The notes under the pieces are model-generated. The model was not told the origin of the DNA, ran no database searches, and saw nothing but the letters and a program-made list of their open reading frames with translations. The position numbers and the translations under genes were made by a program. From Exiguobacterium sp. TNDT2 (GTDB lineage Bacteria > Bacillota > Bacilli > Exiguobacteriales > Exiguobacteriaceae): a stretch of 53,552 nt of DNA. Position 1 is the first letter of the stretch, and each line of letters begins with the position of its first letter. The stretch covers positions 1-53,552 of the forward strand of contig NZ_QLVE01000018.1 of the NCBI RefSeq assembly GCF_003331145.1, given 5' to 3'. Positions 41,573-52,505 of the stretch are shown one piece after another.

Positions 41573-42861
41573 TGTTTCAGACGATCTCCAATATGTGGCG
41601 CGTGAAAGATATTCGACAGCGTATTCTCTTCACACTCGCAATCATCATCATTTTCCGCATCGGGGCCCATATCCCGGTGCCGATGGTGAATACGGATGTG
41701 TTGCGTTTTGACTCAGGTGGTCTTTTAGACTTCTTGAACTTGTTTGGAGGAAATGCTTTACAGAACTTCTCCCTGTTCGCTATGGGGATCATGCCGTACA
41801 TCACGGCATCGATCGTTGTGCAGCTCTTACAAATGGACGTCGTTCCGAAGTTTGCCGAATGGGCAAAACAAGGTGAGTCTGGGCGTAAAAAGCTAGCGAC
41901 GGTCACGCGCTATGGGACGATCATCTTAGGGTTTATCCAAGCGACGTCATTGTCGTTCGGCTTTAACCGCCTCTATCCAGGTCTCGTCAACGAGACGTGG
42001 GGTACGGCAACCTATTTCGTGATCGCGATCGTACTGACTGCAGGTACGGCGTTCTTGATGTTCCTCGGTGAGATGACGACGGAGAAAGGTGTTGGGAATG
42101 GTATTTCCATCATTATCTTCGCCGGTATCGTCGCTGGTTTCCCAAGAATCTTTACGCAGATTTATGAAACAAAACTCCAAAATGCTGGAGATGCGCTATT
42201 TATTAACATCGTTTACTTGGTTGTGCTATTGCTCGTCATTCTTGCAGTGACCATGGGGATCATTTATGTTCAACAGGCCGCTCGCAAAATTCCGATTCAG
42301 TACGCAAAACGCACGGCGAACCGTACCCCTGTGGGCGGACAGTCGACGCATTTGCCAATCAAACTAAACGCTGCCGGTGTCATCCCGGTCATCTTTGCGA
42401 TTTCCTTCATGGTGACACCACCAACTGTTGCAAGCTTCATTGCTTCTCCAGAAACGACGCAGAAGTTGCAGACCTACTTCGATACGACATCTCCAATCGG
42501 AATGTCCATCTACGTAGCGCTCATCATCGCGTTCACTTACTTCTACACATTCATTCAGGTCAACCCTGAACAGATGGCAGAAAACCTGCAGAAGCAAGGT
42601 GGCTATATTCCTGGGATTCGTCCTGGGGCGCAAACAGAACAGTACATCACGAAGTTGCTCTATCGATTGACTTTCTTCGGAGCGATTTTCTTATCGCTTG
42701 TCGCGATCATGCCGACAATCTTCATTAAGCTTGCCGGCCTCCCGACTTCGGTGCAAATCGGAGGAACGAGCTTGTTGATCGTGATTGGGGTAGCCCTCGA
42801 AACGATGAAACAAATTGAAAGTCAACTCGTAAAACGACACTACAAAGGCTTTATCCGTTAA
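41572..42861 (+). CDS. secY: SecY, protein-conducting channel of the Sec translocon
   Basis: SecY is the membrane pore for secreted and membrane proteins, with SecE and SecG. The 429 residues have ten predicted transmembrane segments, the plug region with FNLFGGNALQNFSLFAMGIM-like sequence after segment 1, QVNPEQMAENLQKQGGYIPG in the large cytoplasmic loop, and RPGAQTEQYI. The start overlaps the rplO stop by one base, with GAGGTGAT upstream. A perfect hairpin follows the stop. Confidence 0.97.
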   Translation: MFQTISNMWRVKDIRQRILFTLAIIIIFRIGAHIPVPMVNTDVLRFDSGGLLDFLNLFGGNALQNFSLFAMGIMPYITASIVVQLLQMDVVPKFAEWAKQGESGRKKLATVTRYGTIILGFIQATSLSFGFNRLYPGLVNETWGTATYFVIAIVLTAGTAFLMFLGEMTTEKGVGNGISIIIFAGIVAGFPRIFTQIYETKLQNAGDALFINIVYLVVLLLVILAVTMGIIYVQQAARKIPIQYAKRTANRTPVGGQSTHLPIKLNAAGVIPVIFAISFMVTPPTVASFIASPETTQKLQTYFDTTSPIGMSIYVALIIAFTYFYTFIQVNPEQMAENLQKQGGYIPGIRPGAQTEQYITKLLYRLTFFGAIFLSLVAIMPTIFIKLAGLPTSVQIGGTSLLIVIGVALETMKQIESQLVKRHYKGFIR

Positions 42862-44345
<1,484 letters not shown>

Positions 44346-44450
44346 GGCTCTATTGCTTCGTGCTGATCCGTTACGGATCCTTCTCTCACAGTACAATGCG
44401 ATAGATCGTCTGTGCTCCTAAATATCTTCATATAGAAAGGGGAATAAATG

Positions 44451-44669
44451 ATGGCGAAACAAGATGTCATTGAAGTGGAAGGCACTGTTGTCGAACCACT
44501 TCCAAACGCAATGTTTAAAGTGGAGTTAGAAAACGGCCACACGGTGCTCGCGCACGTCTCAGGGAAAATTCGGATGCACTACATTCGAATCCTTCCAGGT
44601 GACCGCGTAACTGTCGAGTTGTCTCCGTACGACTTGACTCGCGGGCGGATTACGTACCGTTACAAGTAA
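44451..44669 (+). CDS. infA: Translation initiation factor IF-1
   Basis: IF-1 blocks the A site during initiation. The 72-residue OB-fold protein reads [20 protein letters not shown], then [18 protein letters not shown] and [18 protein letters not shown] (44437-44443 region) is about 8 bases before ATG 44451; the ATG at 44448 just before it is less well placed. The KOW gene that Bacillus has between map and infA is absent; the 105-base gap contains a small GATCCG/CGGATC hairpin and a TACAAT without a -35. Confidence 0.96.
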   Translation: MAKQDVIEVEGTVVEPLPNAMFKVELENGHTVLAHVSGKIRMHYIRILPGDRVTVELSPYDLTRGRITYRYK

Positions 44670-44813
<144 letters not shown>

Positions 44814-44832
44814 TCTTAGAGGAGGTGCACAC

Positions 44833-45198
44833 ATGGCACGTATTGCTGGTGTAGATATTCCACGCGAAAAACGTATCGTTATTTCGCTCACATACATCTT
44901 TGGTATTGGTAAAACAAGAGCACAAGAAATTTTGAAGGCTGCAAACGTATCTGAAGATTCACGTACACGTGATTTGACAGAAGACGAAATCAACCGTATC
45001 CGTGAAGCAATTGACGGAATTAAAGTTGAAGGTGACCTTCGCCGTGAAGTTTCACTCAACATTAAACGTTTGATTGAGATCGGCGCATATCGCGGTGTTC
45101 GTCACCGTCGTAGTCTCCCTGTTCGCGGACAAAACACGAAGAACAACTCGCGTACTCGTAAAGGCCCACGCCGTACAGTAGCGAACAAGAAGAAGTAA
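44833..45198 (+). CDS. rpsM: Ribosomal protein S13
   Basis: S13 forms head-to-50S bridges and touches P-site tRNA. The 121 residues have [20 protein letters not shown], the H2TH part, [20 protein letters not shown] and the basic tail [21 protein letters not shown] precedes the ATG. Confidence 0.97.
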   Translation: MARIAGVDIPREKRIVISLTYIFGIGKTRAQEILKAANVSEDSRTRDLTEDEINRIREAIDGIKVEGDLRREVSLNIKRLIEIGAYRGVRHRRSLPVRGQNTKNNSRTRKGPRRTVANKKK

Positions 45199-45214
45199 AG
45201 GAGGGAATTGAACA

Positions 45215-45610
45215 ATGGCGAAACGTAAGCAAAATGTACGTTCAAAACGTAAAGTCAAAAAACATGTTGAAGCCGGTGTGGTACACATCCGTTCTACATT
45301 CAACAACACAATCATCACAATCACTGACACGCAAGGTAACGCGATCTCATGGGCTACTTCTGGTAACCTTGGATTTAAAGGATCACGTAAATCGACTCCG
45401 TTCGCAGCACAATTGGCTGCTGAAACTGCAGCGAAAGTTGCAATGGACAACGGTATGCGTACAGTAGAAGTTAACGTTAAAGGTCCTGGTGCTGGACGTG
45501 AAGCGGCTATCCGTGCCCTCCAAGCTACTGGTCTTGAAGTAACTGCAATCCGTGACGTAACACCAGTTCCGCACAACGGTTGCCGCCCTCCAAAACGTCG
45601 CCGCGTATAA
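45215..45610 (+). CDS. rpsK: Ribosomal protein S11
   Basis: S11 of the 30S platform. The 131 residues include [19 protein letters not shown], the segment [20 protein letters not shown] and the conserved end [20 protein letters not shown] precedes the ATG. Confidence 0.97.
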   Translation: MAKRKQNVRSKRKVKKHVEAGVVHIRSTFNNTIITITDTQGNAISWATSGNLGFKGSRKSTPFAAQLAAETAAKVAMDNGMRTVEVNVKGPGAGREAAIRALQATGLEVTAIRDVTPVPHNGCRPPKRRRV

Positions 45611-45614
45611 TCGC

Positions 45615-45674
45615 TTGTGCGTGTGAAGGGCTCACCTAGCACAAACAGCATATACAATGCAGTTCAGGCTGCAT
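45615..45674 (+). promoter_or_regulatory. Two hairpins in the rpsK-rpoA spacer
   Basis: TTGTGC (45615-45620) pairs with GCACAA (45639-45644), with GTGA/TCAC nested inside (45623-45626 and 45632-45635). ATGCAG (45657-45662) pairs with CTGCAT (45669-45674). The second ends 16 bases before the rpoA ribosome site. No T-run. Regulatory role is only a guess. Confidence 0.45.
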
Positions 45675-45702
45675 GGCAGGATACACTCAAGGAGGGGTTC
45701 AG

Positions 45703-46647
45703 ATGATCGAGATTGAAAAACCAAAGATCGAAACGGTCGAAATCAGCGAGGATGCTACGTTTGGTAAATTCGTGGTGGAACCGCTTGAACGTGGATATGG
45801 CACGACTCTCGGCAACTCACTACGTCGAATTCTTTTGTCATCGCTCCCTGGTGCAGCGGTAACAGCGGTTCAAATCGATGGCGTACTTCATGAGTTCTCT
45901 ACGATTGACGGAGTCGTCGAAGACGTCACGCAAATCGTACTTAACCTCAAGAAGTTGGCTCTCAAAGTGTACTCGGACGAAGAGAAAACGCTTGAGATTA
46001 ACGTTTCAAGTGCCGGTGCTGTCACTGCGGCAGACATTACCCATGATAGCGACGTTGAAATCTTGAATCCTGAGCTCCACATCGCGACTCTCGCTGACAA
46101 CGCGACGCTTCGCATGCGTTTGACTGCTCGCCGTGGTCGTGGTTACGTCCAGGCAGAAGATAACAAACGTGATGATATGCCGATTGGCGTTATTCCAATC
46201 GATTCGATCTATACACCGATTCAACGCGTGAACTACGAAGTAGATAAAACACGTGTCGGTCAAGATGCTAGCTTCGATAAGCTTCTATTAGACGTGTGGA
46301 CAGATGGTTCAATCCGTCCGGAAGAAGCGGTATCGCTCGGGGCGAAAATTTTGACAGAACACTTGAACATCTTTGTTGGATTGACTGACGAGGCTCTCAA
46401 TGCAGAAATCATGGTCGAGAAAGAAGAAGACCAAAAAGAAAAAGTACTCGAAATGACGATCGAAGAACTCGATCTCTCAGTTCGTTCGTACAACTGCTTG
46501 AAGCGCGCTGGCATCAACACTGTTCAAGAACTCGCAAACAAATCAGAGGAAGAGATGATGAAAGTTCGTAACCTCGGACGTAAATCACTCGAAGAAGTTC
46601 AACTCAAGTTGGACGAGCTCGGTTTGGGCTTGCGTAAAGAAGACTAA
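45703..46647 (+). CDS. rpoA: RNA polymerase alpha subunit
   Basis: Alpha dimerises to start polymerase assembly and its C-terminal domain binds UP elements and activators. The 314 residues show the N-terminal domain with [20 protein letters not shown] and a C-terminal domain with [20 protein letters not shown] and the DNA-binding [21 protein letters not shown] is just before ATG 45703, giving the same length as in B. subtilis; the frame extends to 45673 without support. Confidence 0.97.
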   Translation: MIEIEKPKIETVEISEDATFGKFVVEPLERGYGTTLGNSLRRILLSSLPGAAVTAVQIDGVLHEFSTIDGVVEDVTQIVLNLKKLALKVYSDEEKTLEINVSSAGAVTAADITHDSDVEILNPELHIATLADNATLRMRLTARRGRGYVQAEDNKRDDMPIGVIPIDSIYTPIQRVNYEVDKTRVGQDASFDKLLLDVWTDGSIRPEEAVSLGAKILTEHLNIFVGLTDEALNAEIMVEKEEDQKEKVLEMTIEELDLSVRSYNCLKRAGINTVQELANKSEEEMMKVRNLGRKSLEEVQLKLDELGLGLRKED

Positions 46648-46671
46648 GTTCAACCGAAGGAGGGAAATGTA

Positions 46672-47025
46672 ATGGCTTATTCGAAACTCGGCCGTACAAG
46701 CTCACAACGTAAGGCACTTTTACGTGATCTTGCAACTGACCTTATTATTAACGAGCGCATTCAAACAACTGAACAAAAAGCGAAGGAACTTCGCCCAGTC
46801 GTTGAAAAATTGATCACTCTTGGGAAACGTGGCGATCTTCATGCCCGTCGTCAAGTAGCTTCATTCGTTCGTAAAGAGAACGCTGGAGAAAAAGACGCAA
46901 TCCAAAAATTGTTCGAAGACGTGGCACCACGCTACGCGGAACGTCAAGGTGGATACACACGCATCATGAAAGTCGGCCCACGCCGCGGTGACGGTGCAGA
47001 AGTCGTAATCATCGAACTCGTCTAA
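46672..47025 (+). CDS. rplQ: Ribosomal protein L17
   Basis: L17 is near the tunnel exit. The 117 residues begin [20 protein letters not shown] and end [14 protein letters not shown], the bacterial form. GAAGGAGGG precedes the ATG. Last gene of the alpha part of the supercluster; a weak terminator follows. Confidence 0.97.
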   Translation: MAYSKLGRTSSQRKALLRDLATDLIINERIQTTEQKAKELRPVVEKLITLGKRGDLHARRQVASFVRKENAGEKDAIQKLFEDVAPRYAERQGGYTRIMKVGPRRGDGAEVVIIELV

Positions 47026-47039
47026 TTCATTAGGCAGTC

Positions 47040-47072
47040 AACAGGGCATGCGGTGACGTATTGCCCTGTTTC
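47040..47072 (+). terminator. Weak terminator after rplQ
   Basis: AACAGGGCA (47040-47048) pairs with TGCCCTGTT (47062-47070) around a 13-base loop; only three T in a row follow, so read-through into ecfA1 is likely. Confidence 0.5.
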
Positions 47073-47094
47073 CACATCGGAAAGGAGTCGGCAG

Positions 47095-47931
47095 ATGGAA
47101 TCTCAAATTATGGTACGCGATATCGTGTTTCGTTACCCGGGACAAACCGAGCCAGCCTTAAACGGGCTGTCACTCGACGTATACAAAGGGGAATGGCTCG
47201 CCATCGTTGGCCATAACGGTTCTGGGAAGTCGACTTTGACGAAGTTGTGGAATGGGCTTTTGCTTCCTCAGGAAGGAGAAGTCCGGGTGGAGACACTTGA
47301 TCCAACGGACGCCACAGACGTGTGGGACGTTCGGAAACGGATCGGTGTCGTCTTCCAAAATCCTGACAACCAGTTTGTCGGGGCGACCGTGCGCGATGAT
47401 GTGGCATTTTCTCTCGAAAACATGGGACTTCCACGTCAAGAAATGGTTCGTCGAATTGATGACAGTCTAGCGCGCGTTGGATTATCGGAACTAGCGGACC
47501 GTGAACCGCATCAGTTATCCGGTGGACAAAAGCAGCGCGTTGCGATTGCTTCGGCTCTCGCAATGCGCCCGCATGTCCTCGTGCTCGATGAAGCTACCTC
47601 GATGCTCGACCCGATTGGGCGCAAAGAGGTGATTGAAACGGTGCAACAGCTTGTCTCAGAAGGGATGACCGTTGTCGCCATTACCCACGAGCTCGACGAA
47701 GTGTTGTTTGCCGACCGTATCATTGCATTGTCAAAAGGCAAGATTGCGATGACCGGCACACCCGAAGACGTGTTTCAAAATCCGGAGGCGTTACGAGCCA
47801 TTCAGCTCGACGTACCGTTTATTGTCCGGATGCAACTCGAACTGAAGGAACGGGGCATACCACTCGATCGTCTGATGCTACAACATTCGGAGTTGGTGAA
47901 CCATCTATGCCGATTAGCATTGAAGAAGTGA
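47095..47931 (+). CDS. ecfA1: EcfA1, energy-coupling factor transporter ATPase
   Basis: One of two ATPases of the group II ECF transporter core, which powers shared vitamin- and cobalt-uptake S proteins at the membrane. The 278 residues have Walker A GHNGSGKST, Q-loop VVFQNPDNQFVGATV, signature LSGGQKQR and Walker B VLVLDEATSMLD. ATG 47095 has AAAGGAG upstream; the open frame reaches back to 47053 without a site. It overlaps ecfA2 by 25 bases. S components are not in this window. Confidence 0.95.
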   Translation: MESQIMVRDIVFRYPGQTEPALNGLSLDVYKGEWLAIVGHNGSGKSTLTKLWNGLLLPQEGEVRVETLDPTDATDVWDVRKRIGVVFQNPDNQFVGATVRDDVAFSLENMGLPRQEMVRRIDDSLARVGLSELADREPHQLSGGQKQRVAIASALAMRPHVLVLDEATSMLDPIGRKEVIETVQQLVSEGMTVVAITHELDEVLFADRIIALSKGKIAMTGTPEDVFQNPEALRAIQLDVPFIVRMQLELKERGIPLDRLMLQHSELVNHLCRLALKK

Positions 47932-48785
47932 CATACCTCTATCAATTGAATACTCCGTTTGAACGAACCGCGCTGCGCGATGTGAATGTAACGATTCCGT
48001 CGGGGGCGCTTGTTGCGTTTCTTGGCCATACTGGGTCAGGCAAGTCAACGCTCGTTCAACATATGAACGGCCTGCTGCGACCGACAAAAGGGCGTGTCGT
48101 CGTCGATGACATCGAAGTCCGTGCGATTACGAAACGTCGCGATAAAAAGCAAAGCTTACTCCCGCTTCGGCGCCGCGTTGGGCTCGTCTTTCAATATCCG
48201 GAACATCAATTATTTGAAGAGACGGTCGAACGCGACGTCATGTTTGGTCCACGAAACTTTGGGGCGTCTGAAGACGAAGCGAAAGAGCGGGCTCATGCTG
48301 CGTTGCGCCTCGTCGGCCTGGATGAAACGTTATGGGGCCGTTCCCCGTTCGATCTCTCCGGTGGACAGATGCGTCGCGTCGCCATTGCCGGCGTGCTCGC
48401 TAGTCGACCTGACGTTCTCGTTGTAGATGAGCCGACGGCTGGACTCGACCCGCTCGGCCGTCGTGAGATGCTGGCGTTATTCAAACGGCTAAAACAAGAA
48501 CTCGATTTGACGCTCATTCTCGTTTCGCACGATATGGACGACGTGTTAGCGTACGCAGAACGAGTCGTCGTCATGGAACGGGGCGAGGTCGCCTTTGATG
48601 GGAATCCATTTGACTTGTTCAAAGATGAGGCGCTTGTCAAAGGGCTCCAGCTTGAAATCCCACATGTGCTTCGCTTCGCGAGTGAGCTTGCCCCTGCGTT
48701 CGGTGTCGCGACACCGGCCTTACGGACCGAAGGCGAATTGGCGGACTGGATCGCGCTCGAATTGAGAAAGGGGAGAGCGACATGA
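47907..48785 (+). CDS. ecfA2: EcfA2, energy-coupling factor transporter ATPase
   Basis: Second ATPase of the ECF core. The 292 residues have Walker A GHTGSGKST, Q-loop LVFQYPEHQLFEETV, signature LSGGQMRR, Walker B VLVVDEPTAGLD and the switch HD region (SHDMDDV). The start lies inside ecfA1 (25-base overlap) and the stop overlaps ecfT by 4, so all subunits are made together. Confidence 0.95.
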   Translation: MPISIEEVTYLYQLNTPFERTALRDVNVTIPSGALVAFLGHTGSGKSTLVQHMNGLLRPTKGRVVVDDIEVRAITKRRDKKQSLLPLRRRVGLVFQYPEHQLFEETVERDVMFGPRNFGASEDEAKERAHAALRLVGLDETLWGRSPFDLSGGQMRRVAIAGVLASRPDVLVVDEPTAGLDPLGRREMLALFKRLKQELDLTLILVSHDMDDVLAYAERVVVMERGEVAFDGNPFDLFKDEALVKGLQLEIPHVLRFASELAPAFGVATPALRTEGELADWIALELRKGRAT

Positions 48786-49573
48786 TCATCGGACAGTACA
48801 TTCCCGGACATTCATGGCTCCATACACTTGATGCGCGAGCCAAGACGTTGTTCATCCTCGGGTTCATTCCCATCGTCTTTTTGGCTGATAACTTATGGAC
48901 GAACGTGTTCTTGCTCGGCTTTACCTTGTTCGCCGTGAGACTGTCTCAATTGTCATGGCGGTATTTATGGAATGGATTGAAGATGATTTTATTCCTCATC
49001 ATTTTTACACTGTTGTTGCAACTGTTCTTTAACCGGGACGGGACGGAGTTGATTGCATTCGGTCCGTTCGCGATTTATTCGGAAGGCGTCCGGATGGGCT
49101 TGATCGTCTCGCTCCGTTTCTTCTATCTCGTCATGTTGACAACACTCGTCACACTGACGACCACACCGATGGAACTGACCGATTCGATTGAAGCAGGGCT
49201 CCGCCCCCTCGAACGATTCCGAGTCCCTGCCCATGAGATCGCCCTCATGCTGTCGATTTCGCTTCGGTTCCTTCCGACCTTGGCCGACGAGACCGATCGC
49301 ATCATGAAGGCTCAGCAGGCGCGAGGCGTCGATTTGAAGAGCGGTCCGCTCAAGGATCGCTTGAAGGCAGTCGTCCCGCTCATGATCCCATTGTTTGTGT
49401 CGGCGTTTAAACGTGCTGAGGACCTCGCTACGGCAATGGAGGCCCGCGGGTACCGTGGGGGTGAAGGACGGACGCGCTTGCGTGAGATGACGTGGCACCG
49501 TCGTGACACGGTGTTACTCATCATCTTCGTGGTCATCACACTCATCTTGATTGGATTGCGAGGGATAGGATGA
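48782..49573 (+). CDS. ecfT: EcfT, transmembrane subunit of the ECF transporter
   Basis: EcfT couples the ATPases to the S component. The 263 residues start GQYIPGHSWLHTLDARAKTL, have several transmembrane segments, and the two coupling-helix motifs containing Ala-Arg-Gly (QARGVDLKSG and MEARGYRGGEGRT) that sit on EcfA1 and EcfA2. The ATG overlaps ecfA2, and the stop overlaps truA (both ATGA). Confidence 0.95.
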   Translation: MIIGQYIPGHSWLHTLDARAKTLFILGFIPIVFLADNLWTNVFLLGFTLFAVRLSQLSWRYLWNGLKMILFLIIFTLLLQLFFNRDGTELIAFGPFAIYSEGVRMGLIVSLRFFYLVMLTTLVTLTTTPMELTDSIEAGLRPLERFRVPAHEIALMLSISLRFLPTLADETDRIMKAQQARGVDLKSGPLKDRLKAVVPLMIPLFVSAFKRAEDLATAMEARGYRGGEGRTRLREMTWHRRDTVLLIIFVVITLILIGLRGIG

Positions 49574-50310
49574 AGCGAATTAAATTGACGATTGCGTATG
49601 ATGGAACGAACTATGCCGGCTATCAGGTCCAACCGAACGGAAATACGGTTCAAGCCGAAGTAGAGGGTGTGCTGGCGCGGATGCATAGTCAGACCGTCAA
49701 AGTAGTGGCCTCGGGTCGTACGGACGCCCGTGTGCATGCTCGGGGGCAAGTGCTACACTTCGATACGCACCTCGCTATGCCAGCCGACCGGTTCGTCAAA
49801 GCGCTGAACGCGATGTTGCCCGATGATATTCTTGTCCGGTCCGCCGAAGAGGTCGATGCGTCGTTTCACGCGCGTTACGGGGCAAAACGGAAAGAGTATC
49901 GCTATTTCTTCCGAAGCGACGCGGACCCGTTCCGGCGCCACCATGCTGTAACGGTCACGTACACGCTCGACCATGAGCGGATCCGACAGGCGCTACGCAT
50001 GCTCGTCGGGACTCACGACTTCACCTCCTTTTCAGTGACGAAGGCTGAGGTAGAGGATCGTGTCCGCACAATCTATGAAGCAGAGCTCGTCGAAGCGGGC
50101 GATGAGATGTATATTCGTTTCGTCGGCTCGGGCTTTCTTTATAACCAAGTCCGTATTATGGTAGGGACGTTGTTAGAGGTCGGGCGTGGGAAATATGAGC
50201 CGGCGGACGTGAGCCGGATGCTCGCCTCAAAAGACCGGCGTAGCGCTGGGATTACAGCCCCACCGCACGGTCTATACTTGTGGAATGTGAATTATGAAAA
50301 AGTAGATTGA
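49570..50310 (+). CDS. truA: TruA, tRNA pseudouridine(38-40) synthase
   Basis: TruA makes pseudouridine in the anticodon stem-loop. The 246 residues have LTIAYDGTNYAGYQVQPN, the catalytic Asp in SGRTDARVHARGQV near residue 51, KEYRYF, and the C-terminal DRRSAGITAPPHGLYLW. The ATG overlaps the ecfT stop by 4 bases. The stop codon lies within the rplM promoter -35 box. Confidence 0.95.
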   Translation: MKRIKLTIAYDGTNYAGYQVQPNGNTVQAEVEGVLARMHSQTVKVVASGRTDARVHARGQVLHFDTHLAMPADRFVKALNAMLPDDILVRSAEEVDASFHARYGAKRKEYRYFFRSDADPFRRHHAVTVTYTLDHERIRQALRMLVGTHDFTSFSVTKAEVEDRVRTIYEAELVEAGDEMYIRFVGSGFLYNQVRIMVGTLLEVGRGKYEPADVSRMLASKDRRSAGITAPPHGLYLWNVNYEKVD

Positions 50311-50335
50311 CATTCCCCCTATAAAATCGTATTAT
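50307..50335 (+). promoter_or_regulatory. Promoter of rplM-rpsI
   Basis: TTGACA (50307-50312) overlaps the truA stop; 17 bases later TATTAT (50330-50335). The start is near 50342. Confidence 0.82.
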
Positions 50336-50341
50336 ATTCAT

Positions 50342-50464
50342 TGGCATTTCATTTTCACATTGAGAGATGAACCACAATCTTAGCCCCGTAAACTAGGATT
50401 ATGATAAAGCATCAAACAAGCACTAAAAAAATTAAGCAAACAGACATTTTAGGAGGTATTCCAC
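50342..50464 (+). promoter_or_regulatory. L13 ribosomal protein leader
   Basis: The 120-base leader before rplM contains a conserved-looking hairpin AATCTTAG (50379-50386) with CTAGGATT (50394-50401) after the purine-rich GAGAGATGAACC, matching in place and general form the L13 leader of Bacillales. An A-rich tail and TTAGGAGG follow. L13 autoregulation is established for the family; detail here is inferred. Confidence 0.65.
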
Positions 50465-50902
50465 ATGCGCACGACATTCATGGCAAAAGCATCTGAAGTA
50501 GAACGCAAATGGCTCCTTATCGACGCAGAAGGCAAAACACTTGGTCGTTTGACTAGTGAAGTAGCATCACTTCTTCGCGGTAAGCACAAGCCGACTTTCA
50601 CACCAAACGTTGATTGCGGAGACCACGTCATCATCATCAACGCTGAGAAAATCCACTTGACTGGTAACAAAATGAACGACAAGATTTACTACCGTCATTC
50701 AGGTCATCCAGGCGGTTTGAAATCACAAACTGCAAAAGAGCTTCTCGCAAAACGTCCAGAGCGTATGCTTGAACTCGCAATCAAAGGGATGCTTCCAAAA
50801 GGATCACTTGGTCGTCAATCATTCACTAAACTCCACGTTTACGCTGGAGCTGAGCACAACCACGCAGCACAAAAACCAGAAGTTTACGAACTTCGCGGTT
50901 AA
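50465..50902 (+). CDS. rplM: Ribosomal protein L13
   Basis: L13 is an early 50S assembly protein. The 145 residues include [39 protein letters not shown], and [28 protein letters not shown] precedes the ATG. It pairs with rpsI in one transcript behind an L13-type leader. Confidence 0.97.
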   Translation: MRTTFMAKASEVERKWLLIDAEGKTLGRLTSEVASLLRGKHKPTFTPNVDCGDHVIIINAEKIHLTGNKMNDKIYYRHSGHPGGLKSQTAKELLAKRPERMLELAIKGMLPKGSLGRQSFTKLHVYAGAEHNHAAQKPEVYELRG

Positions 50903-50927
50903 TCGGGACACAGGGAGGAACTAAACG

Positions 50928-51320
50928 ATGGCAGATGTACGTTACTACGGAACAGGCCGCCGCAAACACTCGGTGGCTCGCGTTCACCTCGTTGCAGGTG
51001 ACGGCAAAGTTGTTGTAAATGGCCGTGATATTTCAGAATACTTCGGACATGAGACTTTGATCATGATGGCAAAATCACCACTCGTATTGACTGAAACAGA
51101 AGGTAAATACGATGTAATCGTTAACGTTAACGGTGGTGGATTCACAGGACAAGCTGGAGCGATTCGCCACGGCGTATCACGTGCGCTTCTTCAAGCGGAC
51201 CCAGAATTCCGCCCAAGCCTCAAAGAAAAAGGCTTCTTGACTCGTGACGCTCGCATGAAAGAACGTAAAAAATACGGTCTTAAAGCTGCACGTCGCGCAC
51301 CACAATTCTCGAAGCGTTAA
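50928..51320 (+). CDS. rpsI: Ribosomal protein S9
   Basis: S9 reaches P-site tRNA with its C-terminal tail. The 130 residues begin [19 protein letters not shown] and end [17 protein letters not shown] with the functional final Arg. AGGGAGG precedes the ATG. A strong terminator follows. Confidence 0.97.
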   Translation: MADVRYYGTGRRKHSVARVHLVAGDGKVVVNGRDISEYFGHETLIMMAKSPLVLTETEGKYDVIVNVNGGGFTGQAGAIRHGVSRALLQADPEFRPSLKEKGFLTRDARMKERKKYGLKAARRAPQFSKR

Positions 51321-51340
51321 TCTTCGAACGATTTGGTTCA

Positions 51341-51376
51341 AACTCTCTGCCCATCGGGGCGGAGAGTTTTTTTTAT
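51341..51376 (+). terminator. Terminator after rpsI
   Basis: AACTCTC-T-GCCC (51341-51352) pairs with GGGC-G-GAGAGTT (51357-51368) around ATCG, followed by a run of eight or more T. Confidence 0.9.
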
Positions 51377-51423
51377 CGCTCATAAAATTGTTGATTTCCA
51401 TTCCCTCAAGAAAACGCTTTTTT

Positions 51424-51432
51424 TGATATACT
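51424..51432 (+). promoter_or_regulatory. Candidate extended -10 promoter of salA
   Basis: TGATATACT fits the extended -10 consensus, 32 bases before the salA ATG; no clear -35. Confidence 0.55.
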
Positions 51433-51463
51433 GTTAGCGAGACAGAAATTAGGGGGAAACCAC

Positions 51464-52495
51464 ATGCTTACAGTAGAACAAGTTCGTGAAGAATTGGCGG
51501 GGTTGATCGATCCAACAATCAACCGTACGCTTGGTGATACAGCTGGAGTGAAGGATATTCGCATTAAAGAAGATTATGTCAGTGTAAAAGTGGCACTCGG
51601 TCAAACCGGGAGCGGCGAGCAACTCCAACTTCAACAAGAGATTGTCACGTTGCTCAAAGGAAAAGGATTCAAGACGGTCGGTCTTCGTTTCGAGGCGCTC
51701 AATGACGAAAGTTTGAAAGAAGCGACGAAACCAGCCATTCTCCGTGAGAATGCTGGCACGACATTCATTGCGATTGCTTCGGGCAAAGGTGGTGTCGGGA
51801 AATCGACAGTCTCGGTCAACTTGGCAGTCGCGCTAGCGCGGGCCGGGAAGAAGGTCGGATTGATTGATGCGGATATTTACGGCTTCAGTGTACCTGACAT
51901 GCTCGGGATTGAAGAGCGGCCGGTCGTCCGTGGCGAGAAAATCATTCCTGTCGAGCGTTTCGGTGTGAAAGTGATTTCGATGGGTTTCTTTGTAGAAGAT
52001 AACGCTCCAGTCATCTGGCGTGGCCCAATGCTCGGGAAGATGCTCAATAACTTCTTCAACGATGTTGAGTGGGGCGACCTAGACTACTTGCTTCTCGACT
52101 TACCGCCAGGGACGGGTGATGTCGCCCTCGATATTCATTCGATGCTCCCGGCATGTCAAGAGTTGATTGTCACGACGCCGCATGCGACGGCTGCCTTCGT
52201 CGCGGCACGAGCTGGAGCGATGGCCATCAAGACGAACCACAAAGTGCTCGGTATCATCGAAAACATGGCGTATTTTGAAAGTAAAGTGACAGGGGAGAAA
52301 GAGTACGTCTTTGGCTATGGCGGTGGCGAAAAATTGTCTGAAGCGCTGAAGAGCAAATTGCTCGCGCAAATTCCGCTCGGACAGCCGTATGAGAACGAAG
52401 ATGACTTCGCACCATCGGTTTACCGAGATGGGCATCCGTTTGAGAAGACATACGACGGGCTAGCGCAAGCGGTCATTCAACAGATAGAAGGGTAA
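51464..52495 (+). CDS. salA: SalA, Mrp/NBP35-family ATP-binding protein
   Basis: The 343-residue protein has an N-terminal MIP18-like domain (about 1-85) and a ParA/Mrp-type ATPase with deviant Walker A SGKGGVGKST from residue 106, LIDADIYGFSVPDM, and LLLDLPPGTGDVAL. Most Mrp proteins carry a C-terminal C-x2-C for an iron-sulfur cluster; here the matching segment (NMAYFESKVTGEKEYVFG) has none. That agrees with SalA of B. subtilis, which regulates transcription of scoC, rather than with a cluster carrier. AGGGGG precedes the ATG. kbaA follows 10 bases later; gerD, between them in Bacillus, is missing. Confidence 0.9.
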   Translation: MLTVEQVREELAGLIDPTINRTLGDTAGVKDIRIKEDYVSVKVALGQTGSGEQLQLQQEIVTLLKGKGFKTVGLRFEALNDESLKEATKPAILRENAGTTFIAIASGKGGVGKSTVSVNLAVALARAGKKVGLIDADIYGFSVPDMLGIEERPVVRGEKIIPVERFGVKVISMGFFVEDNAPVIWRGPMLGKMLNNFFNDVEWGDLDYLLLDLPPGTGDVALDIHSMLPACQELIVTTPHATAAFVAARAGAMAIKTNHKVLGIIENMAYFESKVTGEKEYVFGYGGGEKLSEALKSKLLAQIPLGQPYENEDDFAPSVYRDGHPFEKTYDGLAQAVIQQIEG

Positions 52496-52505
52496 TGGTT
52501 TATAG

